Part shown: piece after piece, positions 44,010 to 52,604 of the stretch
Position numbering within the stretch: the first letter of the stretch is position 1
Layout of the letters: each line of letters starts with the position of its first letter
Source: Nitrospinaceae bacterium
GTDB lineage: Bacteria > Nitrospinota > Nitrospinia > Nitrospinales > JACRGP01
Direction: 5' to 3'
Assembly: GCA_029261575.1 (NCBI GenBank)
Contig: JAJDBD010000085.1
Location: forward strand, 1 to 64,000
Length of the DNA: 64,000 nt
Notes under the pieces: generated by a model
The model's input: the letters and a program-made list of their open reading frames with translations, nothing else
What the model was told of the DNA's origin: nothing
The model's database searches: none
Program-made: the position numbers and the translations under genes

Positions 44010-45677
44010 ATGGATATGAACGATTCACCCCGAAAACCTGACCGAATCGAAAAAGTCGACGCTAAATTAGCGCATGACGACCGGTTGAATTCCCTTCTCG
44101 TGGGCGTTGTCAACGAGGTAAAAGCCTACGCCGACCAATTGATGGGTCAGCTCCAGCAACTGTCGGATATTGGGAGAGGCCTTTCCGGGGAATATGAGCT
44201 GGATTCGCTTCTCGAAAAAATTCTGGTGCAGGCTTGCGAATTTGCTTCGGCGGACGCGGGGACCTTATACATTCTTGAAGACAATGTTTTAAAATTTGAA
44301 ATTGTTCAAAACAAAAGCTTGAACATACGCATGGGAGGAAAAACCGGGGAACCTATAACATTTGATCCGGTCGAATTGAAGGAATCCAATGTTTCCGCCT
44401 TCGTCGCCCTGAATGGAATTCCGGTAAATATTCAGGACGTGTACGACACGGACCTGTTCGACTTTACCGGTCCCAAAAAATTCGACGAATCCACGGGCTA
44501 CCGCTCCAAGTCCATGTTGGTGATTCCCATGCGCAATCACGAAAGCGACGTGATAGGCGTTCTTCAATTAATGAACGCCATCAACCCGAAGACCGGGGAG
44601 GTGGTGCCTTTCTCTCCGGATTTTGAAAATCTGACAGAGTCCCTGGCGTCCCAGGCCGCCATCGCCATCACCAACGCAAAACTGATCAACGACATGGAAA
44701 GCCTGTTTGAATCTTTCGTCAAGGTGATGGCGACCGCTATCGACGAAAAGTCTCCGATCACCGGGGGGCACATACGCCGCGTGGCCAACCTCACCCTGAC
44801 CATGGCTCATGTGATAAACGAGCAAAAGGAAGGGAGTTTTAAAGAGGTTCATTTTTCCAAGGAGAAACTGCACGAGTTGCGCATTGCGGCCTGGATGCAC
44901 GATATCGGGAAAGTCACCACCCCCGTGGAAATCATCGAAAAGGCCAAGAAGCTTCAAACCATATTTGACCGGATCGAATTCATCGACCTTCGACTGCAAT
45001 TTTTGATACAAAACGCGCGACTGGAAGCGCTGGAAAAAAGGCAGGTTCTGATCGAAAAAGGCGCGCCCATCGAAGAAATGGAAAAGCTAGAGCGGGAAAT
45101 GCAAGCCCGGCAGGAAGAATTAAAGGACGTCCGCAAATTCATCCACTACTGCAATCAACCCAGCGAGTTTCTGGCGGATGAAGCGGTGGAACGTTTACAG
45201 GAAATCGCCAAAAAAATCTACACGGATATCGACGGAAACGCCTGCAACTTTTTGCAGGAGGACGAGGTTAAAAATCTTTCCATACGCAAAGGCAGCATCA
45301 CGGAAGAGGAAAGAAAAATCATGCAGAACCACGCTTCCATTACTCTCCGGATGTTGAACCAAATCCCCTTCACCAAAAGACTGAAAAACATTCCCAGCTT
45401 CGCCGGGGCGCATCATGAATGCATCAATGGAAAGGGATATCCTCTGGGACTGAAGGACGACGAAATACCGTTTGAGGGGAAATTGATGGCGGTGACGGAC
45501 ATTGCGGAGGCCTTGACGGCTTCGGACCGGCCCTACAAAAAAGCCATGCCCCTGGACAACGTCTACAGAATTTTAACAACGATGGCAAATAATAACGAAT
45601 TGGACGCCGACATGGTGAGTTTGTTCATCAAGCAAAACGTATACGACCGTTACCTGGAGGAACACGAAGATAAATAA
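44010..45677 (+). CDS. GAF-HD-GYP cyclic di-GMP phosphodiesterase
   Basis: 555 residues. A GAF sensor domain (about 50-220) is followed by an HD-GYP catalytic domain: GGHIRRVANLTLTMAH, WMHDIGKVTTPVEI with the metal-binding His/Asp, then after a long helical insert of about 110 residues the GYP block AHHECINGKGYPLGL and DIAEALTASDRPYKKAMP. HD-GYP enzymes hydrolyse cyclic di-GMP; the GAF may bind a small ligand or nucleotide. The insert (ALEKRQVLIEKGAPIEEMEKLEREMQ) is coiled coil and unusual between the two halves of the active site. Probably monocistronic. Confidence 0.93.
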   Translation: MDMNDSPRKPDRIEKVDAKLAHDDRLNSLLVGVVNEVKAYADQLMGQLQQLSDIGRGLSGEYELDSLLEKILVQACEFASADAGTLYILEDNVLKFEIVQNKSLNIRMGGKTGEPITFDPVELKESNVSAFVALNGIPVNIQDVYDTDLFDFTGPKKFDESTGYRSKSMLVIPMRNHESDVIGVLQLMNAINPKTGEVVPFSPDFENLTESLASQAAIAITNAKLINDMESLFESFVKVMATAIDEKSPITGGHIRRVANLTLTMAHVINEQKEGSFKEVHFSKEKLHELRIAAWMHDIGKVTTPVEIIEKAKKLQTIFDRIEFIDLRLQFLIQNARLEALEKRQVLIEKGAPIEEMEKLEREMQARQEELKDVRKFIHYCNQPSEFLADEAVERLQEIAKKIYTDIDGNACNFLQEDEVKNLSIRKGSITEEERKIMQNHASITLRMLNQIPFTKRLKNIPSFAGAHHECINGKGYPLGLKDDEIPFEGKLMAVTDIAEALTASDRPYKKAMPLDNVYRILTTMANNNELDADMVSLFIKQNVYDRYLEEHEDK

Positions 45678-45678
45678 G

Positions 45679-45691
45679 CCAGGCAAGCGCC
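45679..45691 (-). repeat. Core fragment of the dispersed repeat
   Basis: Minus-strand GGCGCTTGCCTGG, identical to the 13-base core of copies A and B, two bases after the HD-GYP stop. The surrounding sequence does not extend the match, so it may be a remnant or chance. Confidence 0.35.
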
Positions 45692-45916
45692 GACCACTCG
45701 CCGTGGGGGCAATGGTTGGCGATTGGATGATCCCTTCTGAATCGGCAACGATGCCTATCGATTTTCCCCTACCTCAAATATTGTCAGTGGACCGGCGACG
45801 GCAATAATCTGTACTAGTCACGATTTAATCGAACAGAATGTTACACAGGGCAAATAATCGATATGCAATTACTCCAAAGCTCGATGCACTTCCCATAAAA
45901 GCTACGCAATCTGGCC

Positions 45917-45931
45917 CCGGCGCCCCGCCGG
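45917..45931. other. GC-rich perfect hairpin beside the 80-residue ORF
   Basis: CCGGCG-CCC-CGCCGG, just beyond the stop of the minus-strand ORF at 45942. A six-T run lies 12 bases past it on the plus strand. Could end transcription from either side. The 264-base gap it sits in (45678-45941) otherwise holds only the repeat core fragment. Confidence 0.4.
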
Positions 45932-45941
45932 CCTGGCACGG

Positions 45942-46184
45942 CTATTTTTTCTTGGGAATATACTTGCCCGTCCGCATATAATTGTCGTTCATTTTTACAT
46001 GCTCGTCGATTTGAACGTCGGAGCTTTTCGATTCCGGCGTCGCAGTTTCCTCGAAACTTTGCATGGCTCGATCCCGGGTTTTGTCGGATAATAAAACGGT
46101 TCTGTTTTTCCTGTTCCCAACCTTTTTAATTTTTTGATTGGCCCGTAATGTTGCCTTATCACGATGCGATATTCCTATTACCAT
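45942..46184 (-). CDS. Small basic hypothetical protein, 80 residues
   Basis: Unrecognised, Lys/Arg-rich and probably disordered (DKATLRANQKIKKVGNRKNR ... NYMRTGKYIPKKK). A GGGAG ribosome site lies before the ATG. It is divergent from mgtE. No metal-binding or membrane features. Confidence 0.58.
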   Translation of the reverse strand: MVIGISHRDKATLRANQKIKKVGNRKNRTVLLSDKTRDRAMQSFEETATPESKSSDVQIDEHVKMNDNYMRTGKYIPKKK

Positions 46185-46273
46185 TTTTGCTCCCGCCTCG
46201 TCGTTAATGGTTCCTGTTTAACAACTAGTAATATTATAAATCAAAGCCGAATAAATTCATATCAATTGCGACC

Positions 46274-47626
46274 ATGATTTCACACAACCTCCAAAGTTTA
46301 CTGGACCAGGAAAACCTTGCGGAAGGCGAATTCAAGGCGGCCGTCCAGGAATTTGATCATTTCGACGTCGCCCGGTTTTTACACCAACTCCGGCCCGAAG
46401 AAAAGATTCGGGTTTTTCAGGCTCTGGACAGCGATGAAAAACGCGAAGAACTCCTCTACGAAACCGACAAGGACAGCCGAAATGAACTAATCGCAACCCT
46501 GGACAAGGATTATGTAGCCCAGCTTTTGGGCGAAATGGAGGAGGACGAGGCCACCGATATACTCCAGGAACAAAACGAGGAGATCCAAAAAGAAATTCTC
46601 GGGGAAATGGAACCTCGCGAGGCGAACGCGCTTAAAAACCTGGTCCGCTTCGACGAGGAAACAGCGGGGGGAATGATGACTCCCGATTTTCTTCGGGTTT
46701 CTCCCGACCATACGGCCGCGGGAATTTTAATGCGGCTTAAAAAAGATTCCCATAAGGATCACCTTTCTTATTTTTACGTTTTGGATCCTCAAAACCGGCT
46801 GATGGGGTTTTTCAAATTGCGTGATTTGCTGAGAATTTCGCCCAACGCCCGCGCCAAATATTTTATCCGCCAGGAAACCCCAAAAGTTTTACTGGACGAC
46901 CCCTGCGACAAGGTGGCGGAGATCATGGACGACGAACAAATGAGCAGTCTGCCGGTGGTGGATGAAAACAACGTCATGCACGGAATCGTTACTTTCGACG
47001 ACGTCATCCGGACGATGGAGGATTTGGCCAGCGACGATATTTACACGATGGTGGGAACCCCGAAAGTGGATCCCTTCGCTCAAAGGCCCATGAATAAGAT
47101 TTTGGCGCGCCTGCCCTGGCTGGTTCCAACTTTTATTGGCGGCATTGCCAGCGTTTTTGTTCTCAAGTGGTTTGAATCAAACATGATTGAATTTGGAACG
47201 GTGATCTTTTTCATTCCCTTTGTTTTGGGGCTCGCGGGGAATATAGGGATTCAATGCGCGACGGTCATCGTCCGGGGACTGGCCACCGGGGACATTAAAA
47301 TGGAAAACCTAAAGGGGGTTGTGGCCAGCGAAATTCTGGTGGGATGCGCCAACGGGTTCATATTCGCGCTGCCCTGCGGCGGCCTCATCGCGCTGATTGC
47401 CGCTCCGGTTTTAAACGCCTCGCCGACCCTGGGGTACGCCGTGGGCGGGGGAATCATCGTGGCGGTTTCCTCCACCGCAATTTTAGGTTCCCTGATACCC
47501 TTCGCATTCCTCCGCATGAATATCGATCCCGCCATCAGCGCCGGTCCCGTTGTAACGGTGATCAACGATATTTTGGGACTCATCAGTTATCTCGCCGTGG
47601 CGTGGGCCGCCTTTGCCTACTTTTAA
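46274..47626 (+). CDS. mgtE: MgtE magnesium channel/transporter
   Basis: 450 residues with the full MgtE order: an N-terminal cytoplasmic helical superhelix (1-135; LLGEMEEDEATDILQE and ETAGGMMTPDF at its end), a CBS pair (about 140-260; MSSLPVVDENNVMHGIVTFDDV), a plug helix and five membrane helices, ending with DPAISAGPVVTVINDILGLISYLAVAW, where the conserved Asp and Pro of the pore appear. Gated by cytoplasmic Mg2+. No M-box riboswitch fits in the 89-base leader. Confidence 0.96.
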   Translation: MISHNLQSLLDQENLAEGEFKAAVQEFDHFDVARFLHQLRPEEKIRVFQALDSDEKREELLYETDKDSRNELIATLDKDYVAQLLGEMEEDEATDILQEQNEEIQKEILGEMEPREANALKNLVRFDEETAGGMMTPDFLRVSPDHTAAGILMRLKKDSHKDHLSYFYVLDPQNRLMGFFKLRDLLRISPNARAKYFIRQETPKVLLDDPCDKVAEIMDDEQMSSLPVVDENNVMHGIVTFDDVIRTMEDLASDDIYTMVGTPKVDPFAQRPMNKILARLPWLVPTFIGGIASVFVLKWFESNMIEFGTVIFFIPFVLGLAGNIGIQCATVIVRGLATGDIKMENLKGVVASEILVGCANGFIFALPCGGLIALIAAPVLNASPTLGYAVGGGIIVAVSSTAILGSLIPFAFLRMNIDPAISAGPVVTVINDILGLISYLAVAWAAFAYF

Positions 47627-47637
47627 AACGAGGCTAT

Positions 47638-47886
47638 TCAGTCTTCCTCCTCCACCTCTTCCAATTCGATAATGGGCGTGTTGATCTCGACATATTCGCC
47701 CTCGCCAACGTAAAATTCCTTCACGCGGCCCTCGTACTCGGAAACGAGAGTGTAATAACCCTCGGCGGTTATTTCCGCTACGGGACTTCCCTTCTTCACT
47801 TTATCGCCCTGCCGCACCAAAAATTTATCCACCTTGCCGGAAGTCATGGTTTTGTACATAGGAGACATCAAAACATAGAGCGCCAT
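47638..47886 (-). CDS. Stand-alone biotinyl/lipoyl-like domain lacking the acceptor lysine
   Basis: 82 residues forming the flattened beta-barrel pattern of biotin/lipoyl carrier domains: VDKFLVRQGDKVKKGSPVAEI, then GRVKEFYVGEGEYVEINTPIIEL. In the hairpin turn where carriers have AMKM or TDKA, this protein has EITAEGYYTLV, with no lysine, so it should not be biotinylated or lipoylated. The acidic tail (EEVEEED) is extra. A structural or metal-binding role is possible. It converges with mgtE. Confidence 0.85.
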   Translation of the reverse strand: MALYVLMSPMYKTMTSGKVDKFLVRQGDKVKKGSPVAEITAEGYYTLVSEYEGRVKEFYVGEGEYVEINTPIIELEEVEEED

Positions 47887-47988
47887 TCACTCCTCCCAAA
47901 AATTGAAAAATTTACTTCCCGGTATCAACCGACAAAGTTTTACGAGTATAATATCCGCTCCTTCAACCAAGAGAACCCAAAGAATCCC

Positions 47989-48213
47989 ATGAGCCAATCG
48001 ATCAAATTAAACGTCGGCGATTCCCTGCGCGATCCCATGTCCGGAAACAACGGCGAAATCCTCAAAATCGAGGATCACGTTTCCGGAAAACTGGTTTTCA
48101 TCCGTTGGCGCGTGGAAGACCATTTGCATCACGACACGGAGCATTTTTATTCCAAGCTTGTCAAAAGCGTAAAAAAAGGGGAAATCGAACACAGCCCCCT
48201 GACGCCGTCCTGA
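47989..48213 (+). CDS. Small hypothetical protein, 74 residues
   Basis: ATG 47989 gives SQSIKLNVGDSLRDPM, then GEILKIEDHVSGKLVFIRWRVEDHLHHDTEHF. The beta-strand rich centre looks like a small barrel and the HLHHDTEHF run could bind metal. Not recognised. The long track ORF starting at 47344 is an antisense-frame reading through mgtE and the lipoyl-like gene and is not real upstream of this Met. Confidence 0.65.
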   Translation: MSQSIKLNVGDSLRDPMSGNNGEILKIEDHVSGKLVFIRWRVEDHLHHDTEHFYSKLVKSVKKGEIEHSPLTPS

Positions 48214-48260
48214 CCCCTTAATTGCGTGCCAGGGGCGGGACCCGGTTTTTAAAATCAGTC

Positions 48261-48545
48261 CTATTGTTTATAAACCGTGTGGGAAGGTCGCCCGGCGAGA
48301 ATATTTTCCTTGCCCCAATTCACCACGTTTCGGAATTTATCCGATTGGATGAATCCGTTGAAGGCTTCCTCGGAACTCCAGTCGGACACGATCAAATAAG
48401 ATTGCAGATCGTCGATATCTTTAAACAAGTTGGTTTTGGAGTGCCCTTCCATTTCAGCCATAACCACCAAAACCGAGCGAAAAGCTTTCTCGAACGTTTC
48501 TTCTTTTCCCGGCAACACTTTATAATTCATTCCTATTGTGACCAT
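48261..48545 (-). CDS. Antibiotic biosynthesis monooxygenase (ABM)-fold protein
   Basis: 94 residues of the dimeric ferredoxin-like ABM family: VTIGMNYKVLPGKEETFEKAFRSV, then GHSKTNLFKDIDDLQSYLIVSDWSSEEAFNGFI. Members include haem-degrading monooxygenases and quinol oxygenases; none can be assigned here, though the DWSSEEAF type occurs in haem-degrading-like proteins. A GAGGA ribosome site lies before ATG. It follows the radical SAM gene by 22 bases. Confidence 0.85.
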   Translation of the reverse strand: MVTIGMNYKVLPGKEETFEKAFRSVLVVMAEMEGHSKTNLFKDIDDLQSYLIVSDWSSEEAFNGFIQSDKFRNVVNWGKENILAGRPSHTVYKQ

Positions 48546-48567
48546 TTTTCATCCTCATAAGTAAGAG

Positions 48568-49596
48568 TCAAACGCACATTGACGACGCCCCGGCCCACTG
48601 TATATCTCCCAGATGTTCCCGAGGATTCAGGCGCAGTTCCTTTAAATCAAACCTGCGCTTGAGTTGAGTTATATTTTCCTTTTTGTGACCAGTATAAATA
48701 GAAATCTCCCGGGAAGGAACCTCAAAAACCGCACGGGAAGGAACTTCGGAAAGTGCGGACAACAACTCCGCCATTTTATCCAGATAAATTCTGCATTCCA
48801 CAAGATACTTTAAGGCGGGATGATGAGGACCGTCCACGATATTTTCGATCAACAACGGTTCGGAGGGCAACCCCAGGCGGATCACGGGGATTCCATTTTT
48901 CTTGAAACGAACCAACGCTTGCTTGCAATTCTGAATCGTCTCCTCGAGTCCCCAGGGCTTGTACCGCCCTTCCCTGTGCATGGTATGCAAAGCCGTATCC
49001 TTAATAACCAGGGCGGGATAAATCCGGACGAAGTCCGGCTTGAACTCGATCGTATCTTCAACCGATTGCAAAAATTTTTCCGCCGTGTCTCCGGGAAGGC
49101 CCGCCATTAATTGCAACCCCAACCGGAAGCCTTTCCGCCTGATCAAATCCACCGCCCTGCGGAACCCGGCCAGGGACCCTCCCCGCCCGGACTGTTCGAG
49201 AACCGAGGCGTCCGTCGACTGAATCCCAAGCTCAATCGTCTTGACAGAAAATGGTTCGAGCAAGTCCAACCCCTCCCGGCTTATGAAATCTGGATGAGTG
49301 GACAAACGAATGGATTGAATATCTCCCGATTCGATCCAGGGTTGCACCAGCGATAAAAGAAACCGTTGGCGGGACTCCGCCATCCCCGTAAAAGTGCCTC
49401 CGTAAAAGGCCGCCTCGCGGATCGCAAAACTTCCCGGTTTCATGGAATTTAAATAGGTTTCGATAGTTTGCTCGACCCACTCCCTGTCGGCCCGCTCGCG
49501 AACCCCCGCTATATTGTTCTGATCGCAATAGACGCAACGATAAGGACAGGCTTCGTGAGGGATAAAAATGGGAATGATCAGTCTTTTGGAGGGCAC
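48568..49596 (-). CDS. Radical SAM protein, Elp3-like branch
   Basis: 342 residues. The [4Fe-4S]/SAM motif is CPYRCVYC (C-x3-C-x2-C) in HEACPYRCVYCDQNNI, followed by AAFYGGTFTGM, IELGIQSTDASVLEQSGRG and LGLQLMAGLPGDTAEKF, which are the blocks of the Elp3/YhcC-like radical SAM group acting on tRNA or unknown substrates. There is no acetyltransferase domain. GTG start at 49596, 17 bases after rnc. Its place behind fabF-rnc suggests membership of that transcript. Confidence 0.9.
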   Translation of the reverse strand: MPSKRLIIPIFIPHEACPYRCVYCDQNNIAGVRERADREWVEQTIETYLNSMKPGSFAIREAAFYGGTFTGMAESRQRFLLSLVQPWIESGDIQSIRLSTHPDFISREGLDLLEPFSVKTIELGIQSTDASVLEQSGRGGSLAGFRRAVDLIRRKGFRLGLQLMAGLPGDTAEKFLQSVEDTIEFKPDFVRIYPALVIKDTALHTMHREGRYKPWGLEETIQNCKQALVRFKKNGIPVIRLGLPSEPLLIENIVDGPHHPALKYLVECRIYLDKMAELLSALSEVPSRAVFEVPSREISIYTGHKKENITQLKRRFDLKELRLNPREHLGDIQWAGASSMCV

Positions 49597-49613
49597 CGTG
49601 GGAGGATGGAGAT

Positions 49614-50318
49614 TCAGACGTTGAACTTTTCCAGGGCCTTGCGGGCCGCCGCCTGTTCGGCTTCTTTTTTACTCTTGCCGGAACCCGTCCCATGGATTTG
49701 ACTTTTTACGAAAACGGCGACTTCGAATAACTTTTCGTGGTCCGGACCGGATTCTTTTATCACCTTGTAACCGGGAACGCAGACGAATTTGTTTTGCGTG
49801 TATTCCTGCAGGTCGCTTTTAAAATCATGAAACACGCAATCGTCGGCCACCTTTTCAATCTCAACCTGCAATAACGGGAGCAGAACGCGGGAAACCTTTT
49901 CCAGATTGCCGTCCAGATACAGCGCGCCGGCAAGGGCCTCAAACCCGTTCGCCAAAAGCGAACTTTTGTTTTTTCCTCCGGACAGATCTTCGCCTTTTCC
50001 AAGATAAAGATAATCGCCCAAGTTGATTTTACGTCCCAGATTGGCCAGACAGGTTTCGTTGACCACGGAAGCCCGGATTTTCGACAAGGCGCCTTCGCTG
50101 TAATCGGGGTATTTTTTGATCATATATTCGCTGACGATCAGGTCCAGAACGGAGTCGCCTAAGAATTCAAACCGCTCGTTGTGTTTAAGGTTTTCAGAGT
50201 TCTCGTTGACGTAGGATTTGTGTGTGAGGGCCTTGACGAGGAGGGGCAAGCTCTGAAACTGGTACCCCAAAACGGATTGAAGCTCGGTCAATCCCTGCTT
50301 ACGCGCTTCAGATAACAT
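49614..50318 (-). CDS. rnc: Ribonuclease III
   Basis: Cleaves double-stranded RNA in rRNA and mRNA maturation. 234 residues: the catalytic signature HNERFEFLGDSVLDL, SEGALSKIRASVVNE, and GFEALAGALYLDGN with the metal-binding acids, followed by the dsRNA-binding domain ending GTGSGKSKKEAEQAAARKAL. Between fabF and the radical SAM gene, an arrangement seen in several bacteria (acpP-fabF-rnc). Confidence 0.97.
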   Translation of the reverse strand: MLSEARKQGLTELQSVLGYQFQSLPLLVKALTHKSYVNENSENLKHNERFEFLGDSVLDLIVSEYMIKKYPDYSEGALSKIRASVVNETCLANLGRKINLGDYLYLGKGEDLSGGKNKSSLLANGFEALAGALYLDGNLEKVSRVLLPLLQVEIEKVADDCVFHDFKSDLQEYTQNKFVCVPGYKVIKESGPDHEKLFEVAVFVKSQIHGTGSGKSKKEAEQAAARKALEKFNV

Positions 50319-50327
50319 GGAGGAATT

Positions 50328-51566
50328 TTAGTTAGAGACCTGCCGAACGACCAGAACCGCATTGGTTCCGCCAAATCCAAAAGAATTGGACATTGCGACT
50401 TTTATTTTTTTCTCGCGCGCGGTATTGGGCACATAATCCAGGTCGCAGATAGGATCGGGCGTCGTGTAATTGATGGTGGGCGGAACCGTTCCACGGTCGA
50501 TAGCCAAAAGAGAATAGATGGCCTCGATTCCGCCTGCGGCGCCTAATAAATGACCTGTCATGGATTTGGTGGAACTGATCCATAAATTTTTGGCGTGATG
50601 GTTAAAAACTTTTTTAATCGCCATGGTCTCGGTGGCGTCCGCCGCAGTGGACGTTCCGTGGGCGTTGATGTAATCGACTTCGTCTTTGTTGATTTTCGCG
50701 TTTTTGAGCGCCAGTTCCATGCAACGCGCCGCTCCTTCGCCGTCCGGAGACGTCGCCGTCATATGATGAGCGTCGCTGTTCAATCCATATCCCAATATTT
50801 CACCGTAGATATGGACGCCGCGCTTTTTGGCGCTTTCGTATTCTTCCAGGACCAACACGCCGCAACCTTCGCCCATAACAAAACCGTCGCGATCTTTATC
50901 GAAAGGTCGGCTCGCGCCCTTGGGATCGTCGTTCCGCGTGGAAAGAGCTTTGGCGGCGGCAAACCCTCCAATGCCCAACTCGGTGATGACGGATTCGGCG
51001 CCGCCGGCGATCATAGTATCCGCCTCGCCGTAACGGATGAGTTTGGCGGCGTCGCCGATAGCGTTTGTTCCGGTGGCGCAGGCGGTCACCACGCAGGTGT
51101 TGGGACCCTTTGCGCCAAAGGTGATGGATACCTGCCCGGACGCCATATTGGCGATCAGCATCGGAATAAAAAACGGGGTGATTTTTCGCGGACCCTTTTC
51201 AATATAGGTATAAAAGGTTTTTTCCAGAGCGGGCAAACCGCCAAGGCCTACGCCGATCAATACGCCGACGCGATCGGCGTTTTCGTCGTTGATTTCAAAT
51301 TGGGAGTCCTTCAGCGCCATGCGGGTACAGGCGATGGCATAATGGATGAACACGTCCATTTTCTTGATTTCCTTGTGCTCAACATGGTCCTCAGGTTTGA
51401 ACCCCTTGACCTCTCCGGCAATTCGAACGGGAAACTTTTCCGCATCAAACTTGCTTATGTAATCAATGCCGGATATCCCCCCGCACAGGGCCTTCCAGTT
51501 TTCGTCGACGCCCATCCCTAGCGGGGTGACCATGCCCAAACCGGTAACAACGACACGCCTGTCCAT
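50328..51566 (-). CDS. fabF: 3-oxoacyl-ACP synthase II
   Basis: Elongates acyl-ACP by decarboxylative condensation with malonyl-ACP. 412 residues with the Cys-His-His triad: Cys163 in [13 protein letters not shown], His in [14 protein letters not shown] and His in [13 protein letters not shown]. The end [14 protein letters not shown] is characteristic. Twenty bases after acpP; AGGCGA precedes the ATG. Confidence 0.98.
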   Translation of the reverse strand: MDRRVVVTGLGMVTPLGMGVDENWKALCGGISGIDYISKFDAEKFPVRIAGEVKGFKPEDHVEHKEIKKMDVFIHYAIACTRMALKDSQFEINDENADRVGVLIGVGLGGLPALEKTFYTYIEKGPRKITPFFIPMLIANMASGQVSITFGAKGPNTCVVTACATGTNAIGDAAKLIRYGEADTMIAGGAESVITELGIGGFAAAKALSTRNDDPKGASRPFDKDRDGFVMGEGCGVLVLEEYESAKKRGVHIYGEILGYGLNSDAHHMTATSPDGEGAARCMELALKNAKINKDEVDYINAHGTSTAADATETMAIKKVFNHHAKNLWISSTKSMTGHLLGAAGGIEAIYSLLAIDRGTVPPTINYTTPDPICDLDYVPNTAREKKIKVAMSNSFGFGGTNAVLVVRQVSN

Positions 51567-51585
51567 ATTCTTCGCCTGAAAAGTA

Positions 51586-51822
51586 TTAATTAGTGTTGCT
51601 TTTAATATGCCCGATAGCGTCTCCCACGGTGGCTATTTTTTCAGCCATTTCGTCGGGGATCTCTATATCAAACTCTTCTTCCAGAGCCATAACCAATTCC
51701 ACCGTGTCCAGCGAATCAGCGCCCAAATCTTCCACAAATTTTGCAGTCGGGACAACCTGCTTCTCATCCACGCCCAGTTGATCCACAATAATATCTGTTA
51801 CTTTCTTTTCAATTGAAGACAT
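51586..51822 (-). CDS. acpP: Acyl carrier protein
   Basis: 78 residues, acidic, with the phosphopantetheine-accepting Ser37 in [17 protein letters not shown] strong AAGGAGTG ribosome site supports high expression. It carries acyl chains for the Fab enzymes and PlsX encoded around it. Confidence 0.99.
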   Translation of the reverse strand: MSSIEKKVTDIIVDQLGVDEKQVVPTAKFVEDLGADSLDTVELVMALEEEFDIEIPDEMAEKIATVGDAIGHIKSNTN

Positions 51823-51844
51823 TTATATACACTCCTTTAAGAAA

Positions 51845-52585
51845 CTACATTAGCATTCCACCGTTTATATTCAGAACCTGGCCGGTAATATAATCTGCTC
51901 GATCCGATACCAGGAATAAGACGCCATCCGCAACATTTTGAGAACTCCCCAATTTCCCAAGGGGAATTTTACCCATCAAACCTTCTCTGATTTTTTCATT
52001 CAAGGCGCCTGTCATGTCCGTTTCAATAAAGCCTGGGGCAATGGCATTCACCCTTATACCGCGCGGCGCCGCCTCCAGAGCCATGGTCTTGGTCAGTCCA
52101 ATCAAGGCCGCTTTGGAGGCCGTATAATTTGCCTGCCCCGCGTTGCCTGCCTGACCTACGATGGAGCTGATGTTTACAATATTTCCGCTTCTTTGTTTCA
52201 TCATTTGTTTTACTGCCAATTGGGAACAAAGAAACGCGCCTTTTAAATTAACCTCCAGTACCTGGTCCCAATCTTCTTCCTTCATTCGAACCAGCAACCC
52301 GTCCTTGGTTATACCCGCATTATTGACCAAAATATCCAGCCTGCCCGCCTCTCCGACAATCAGGTCAAATGCGTTTTGAATATGCTCCCTTTTCGAAACG
52401 TCCAGGCAGATAGCGAAAGCTTTGCCGCCTTTATCCCGTATAGATTTGGCGGTTTCCTCGGCGGTTTCGAGGTTCGTGCCCCCAAGGTAAACCTGCGCGC
52501 CTTGGGAAGCAAGCGTTTCCGAGATTGTTTTACCTATTCCCCTGCCTCCGCCGGTTACCAGGGCTATTTGGTTTTCCAGTTCCAT
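51845..52585 (-). CDS. fabG: 3-oxoacyl-ACP reductase
   Basis: NADPH-dependent SDR of 246 residues. Cofactor loop TGGGRGIGKT, NNAGITKDGLLVRM, and the Ser141/Tyr154/Lys158 set in ISSIVG and YTASKAALIG. The C-terminal VLNINGGMLM is typical FabG. Reduces 3-oxoacyl-ACP in each elongation cycle. Lies between fabD and acpP. Confidence 0.98.
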   Translation of the reverse strand: MELENQIALVTGGGRGIGKTISETLASQGAQVYLGGTNLETAEETAKSIRDKGGKAFAICLDVSKREHIQNAFDLIVGEAGRLDILVNNAGITKDGLLVRMKEEDWDQVLEVNLKGAFLCSQLAVKQMMKQRSGNIVNISSIVGQAGNAGQANYTASKAALIGLTKTMALEAAPRGIRVNAIAPGFIETDMTGALNEKIREGLMGKIPLGKLGSSQNVADGVLFLVSDRADYITGQVLNINGGMLM

Positions 52586-52604
52586 AAAAATAGAGCCGGG
52601 CCTT

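Noticed and set aside
45678-45941. Small RNA or hidden gene in the 264-base gap after HD-GYP
   Set aside because: I find no ORF or tRNA fold. Only a repeat core fragment and a GC-rich hairpin are visible.
46185-46273. Possible M-box magnesium riboswitch before mgtE
   Set aside because: The leader is only 89 bases and lacks the conserved M-box helices.
47344-47988. Long upstream extension of the 74-residue ORF
   Set aside because: Runs antisense or out of frame through mgtE and the lipoyl-like gene. The real start is ATG 47989.
50595-51521. 308-residue plus-strand ORF opposite fabF
   Set aside because: Shadow of fabF. Its residue make-up follows the antisense frame of a conserved enzyme.
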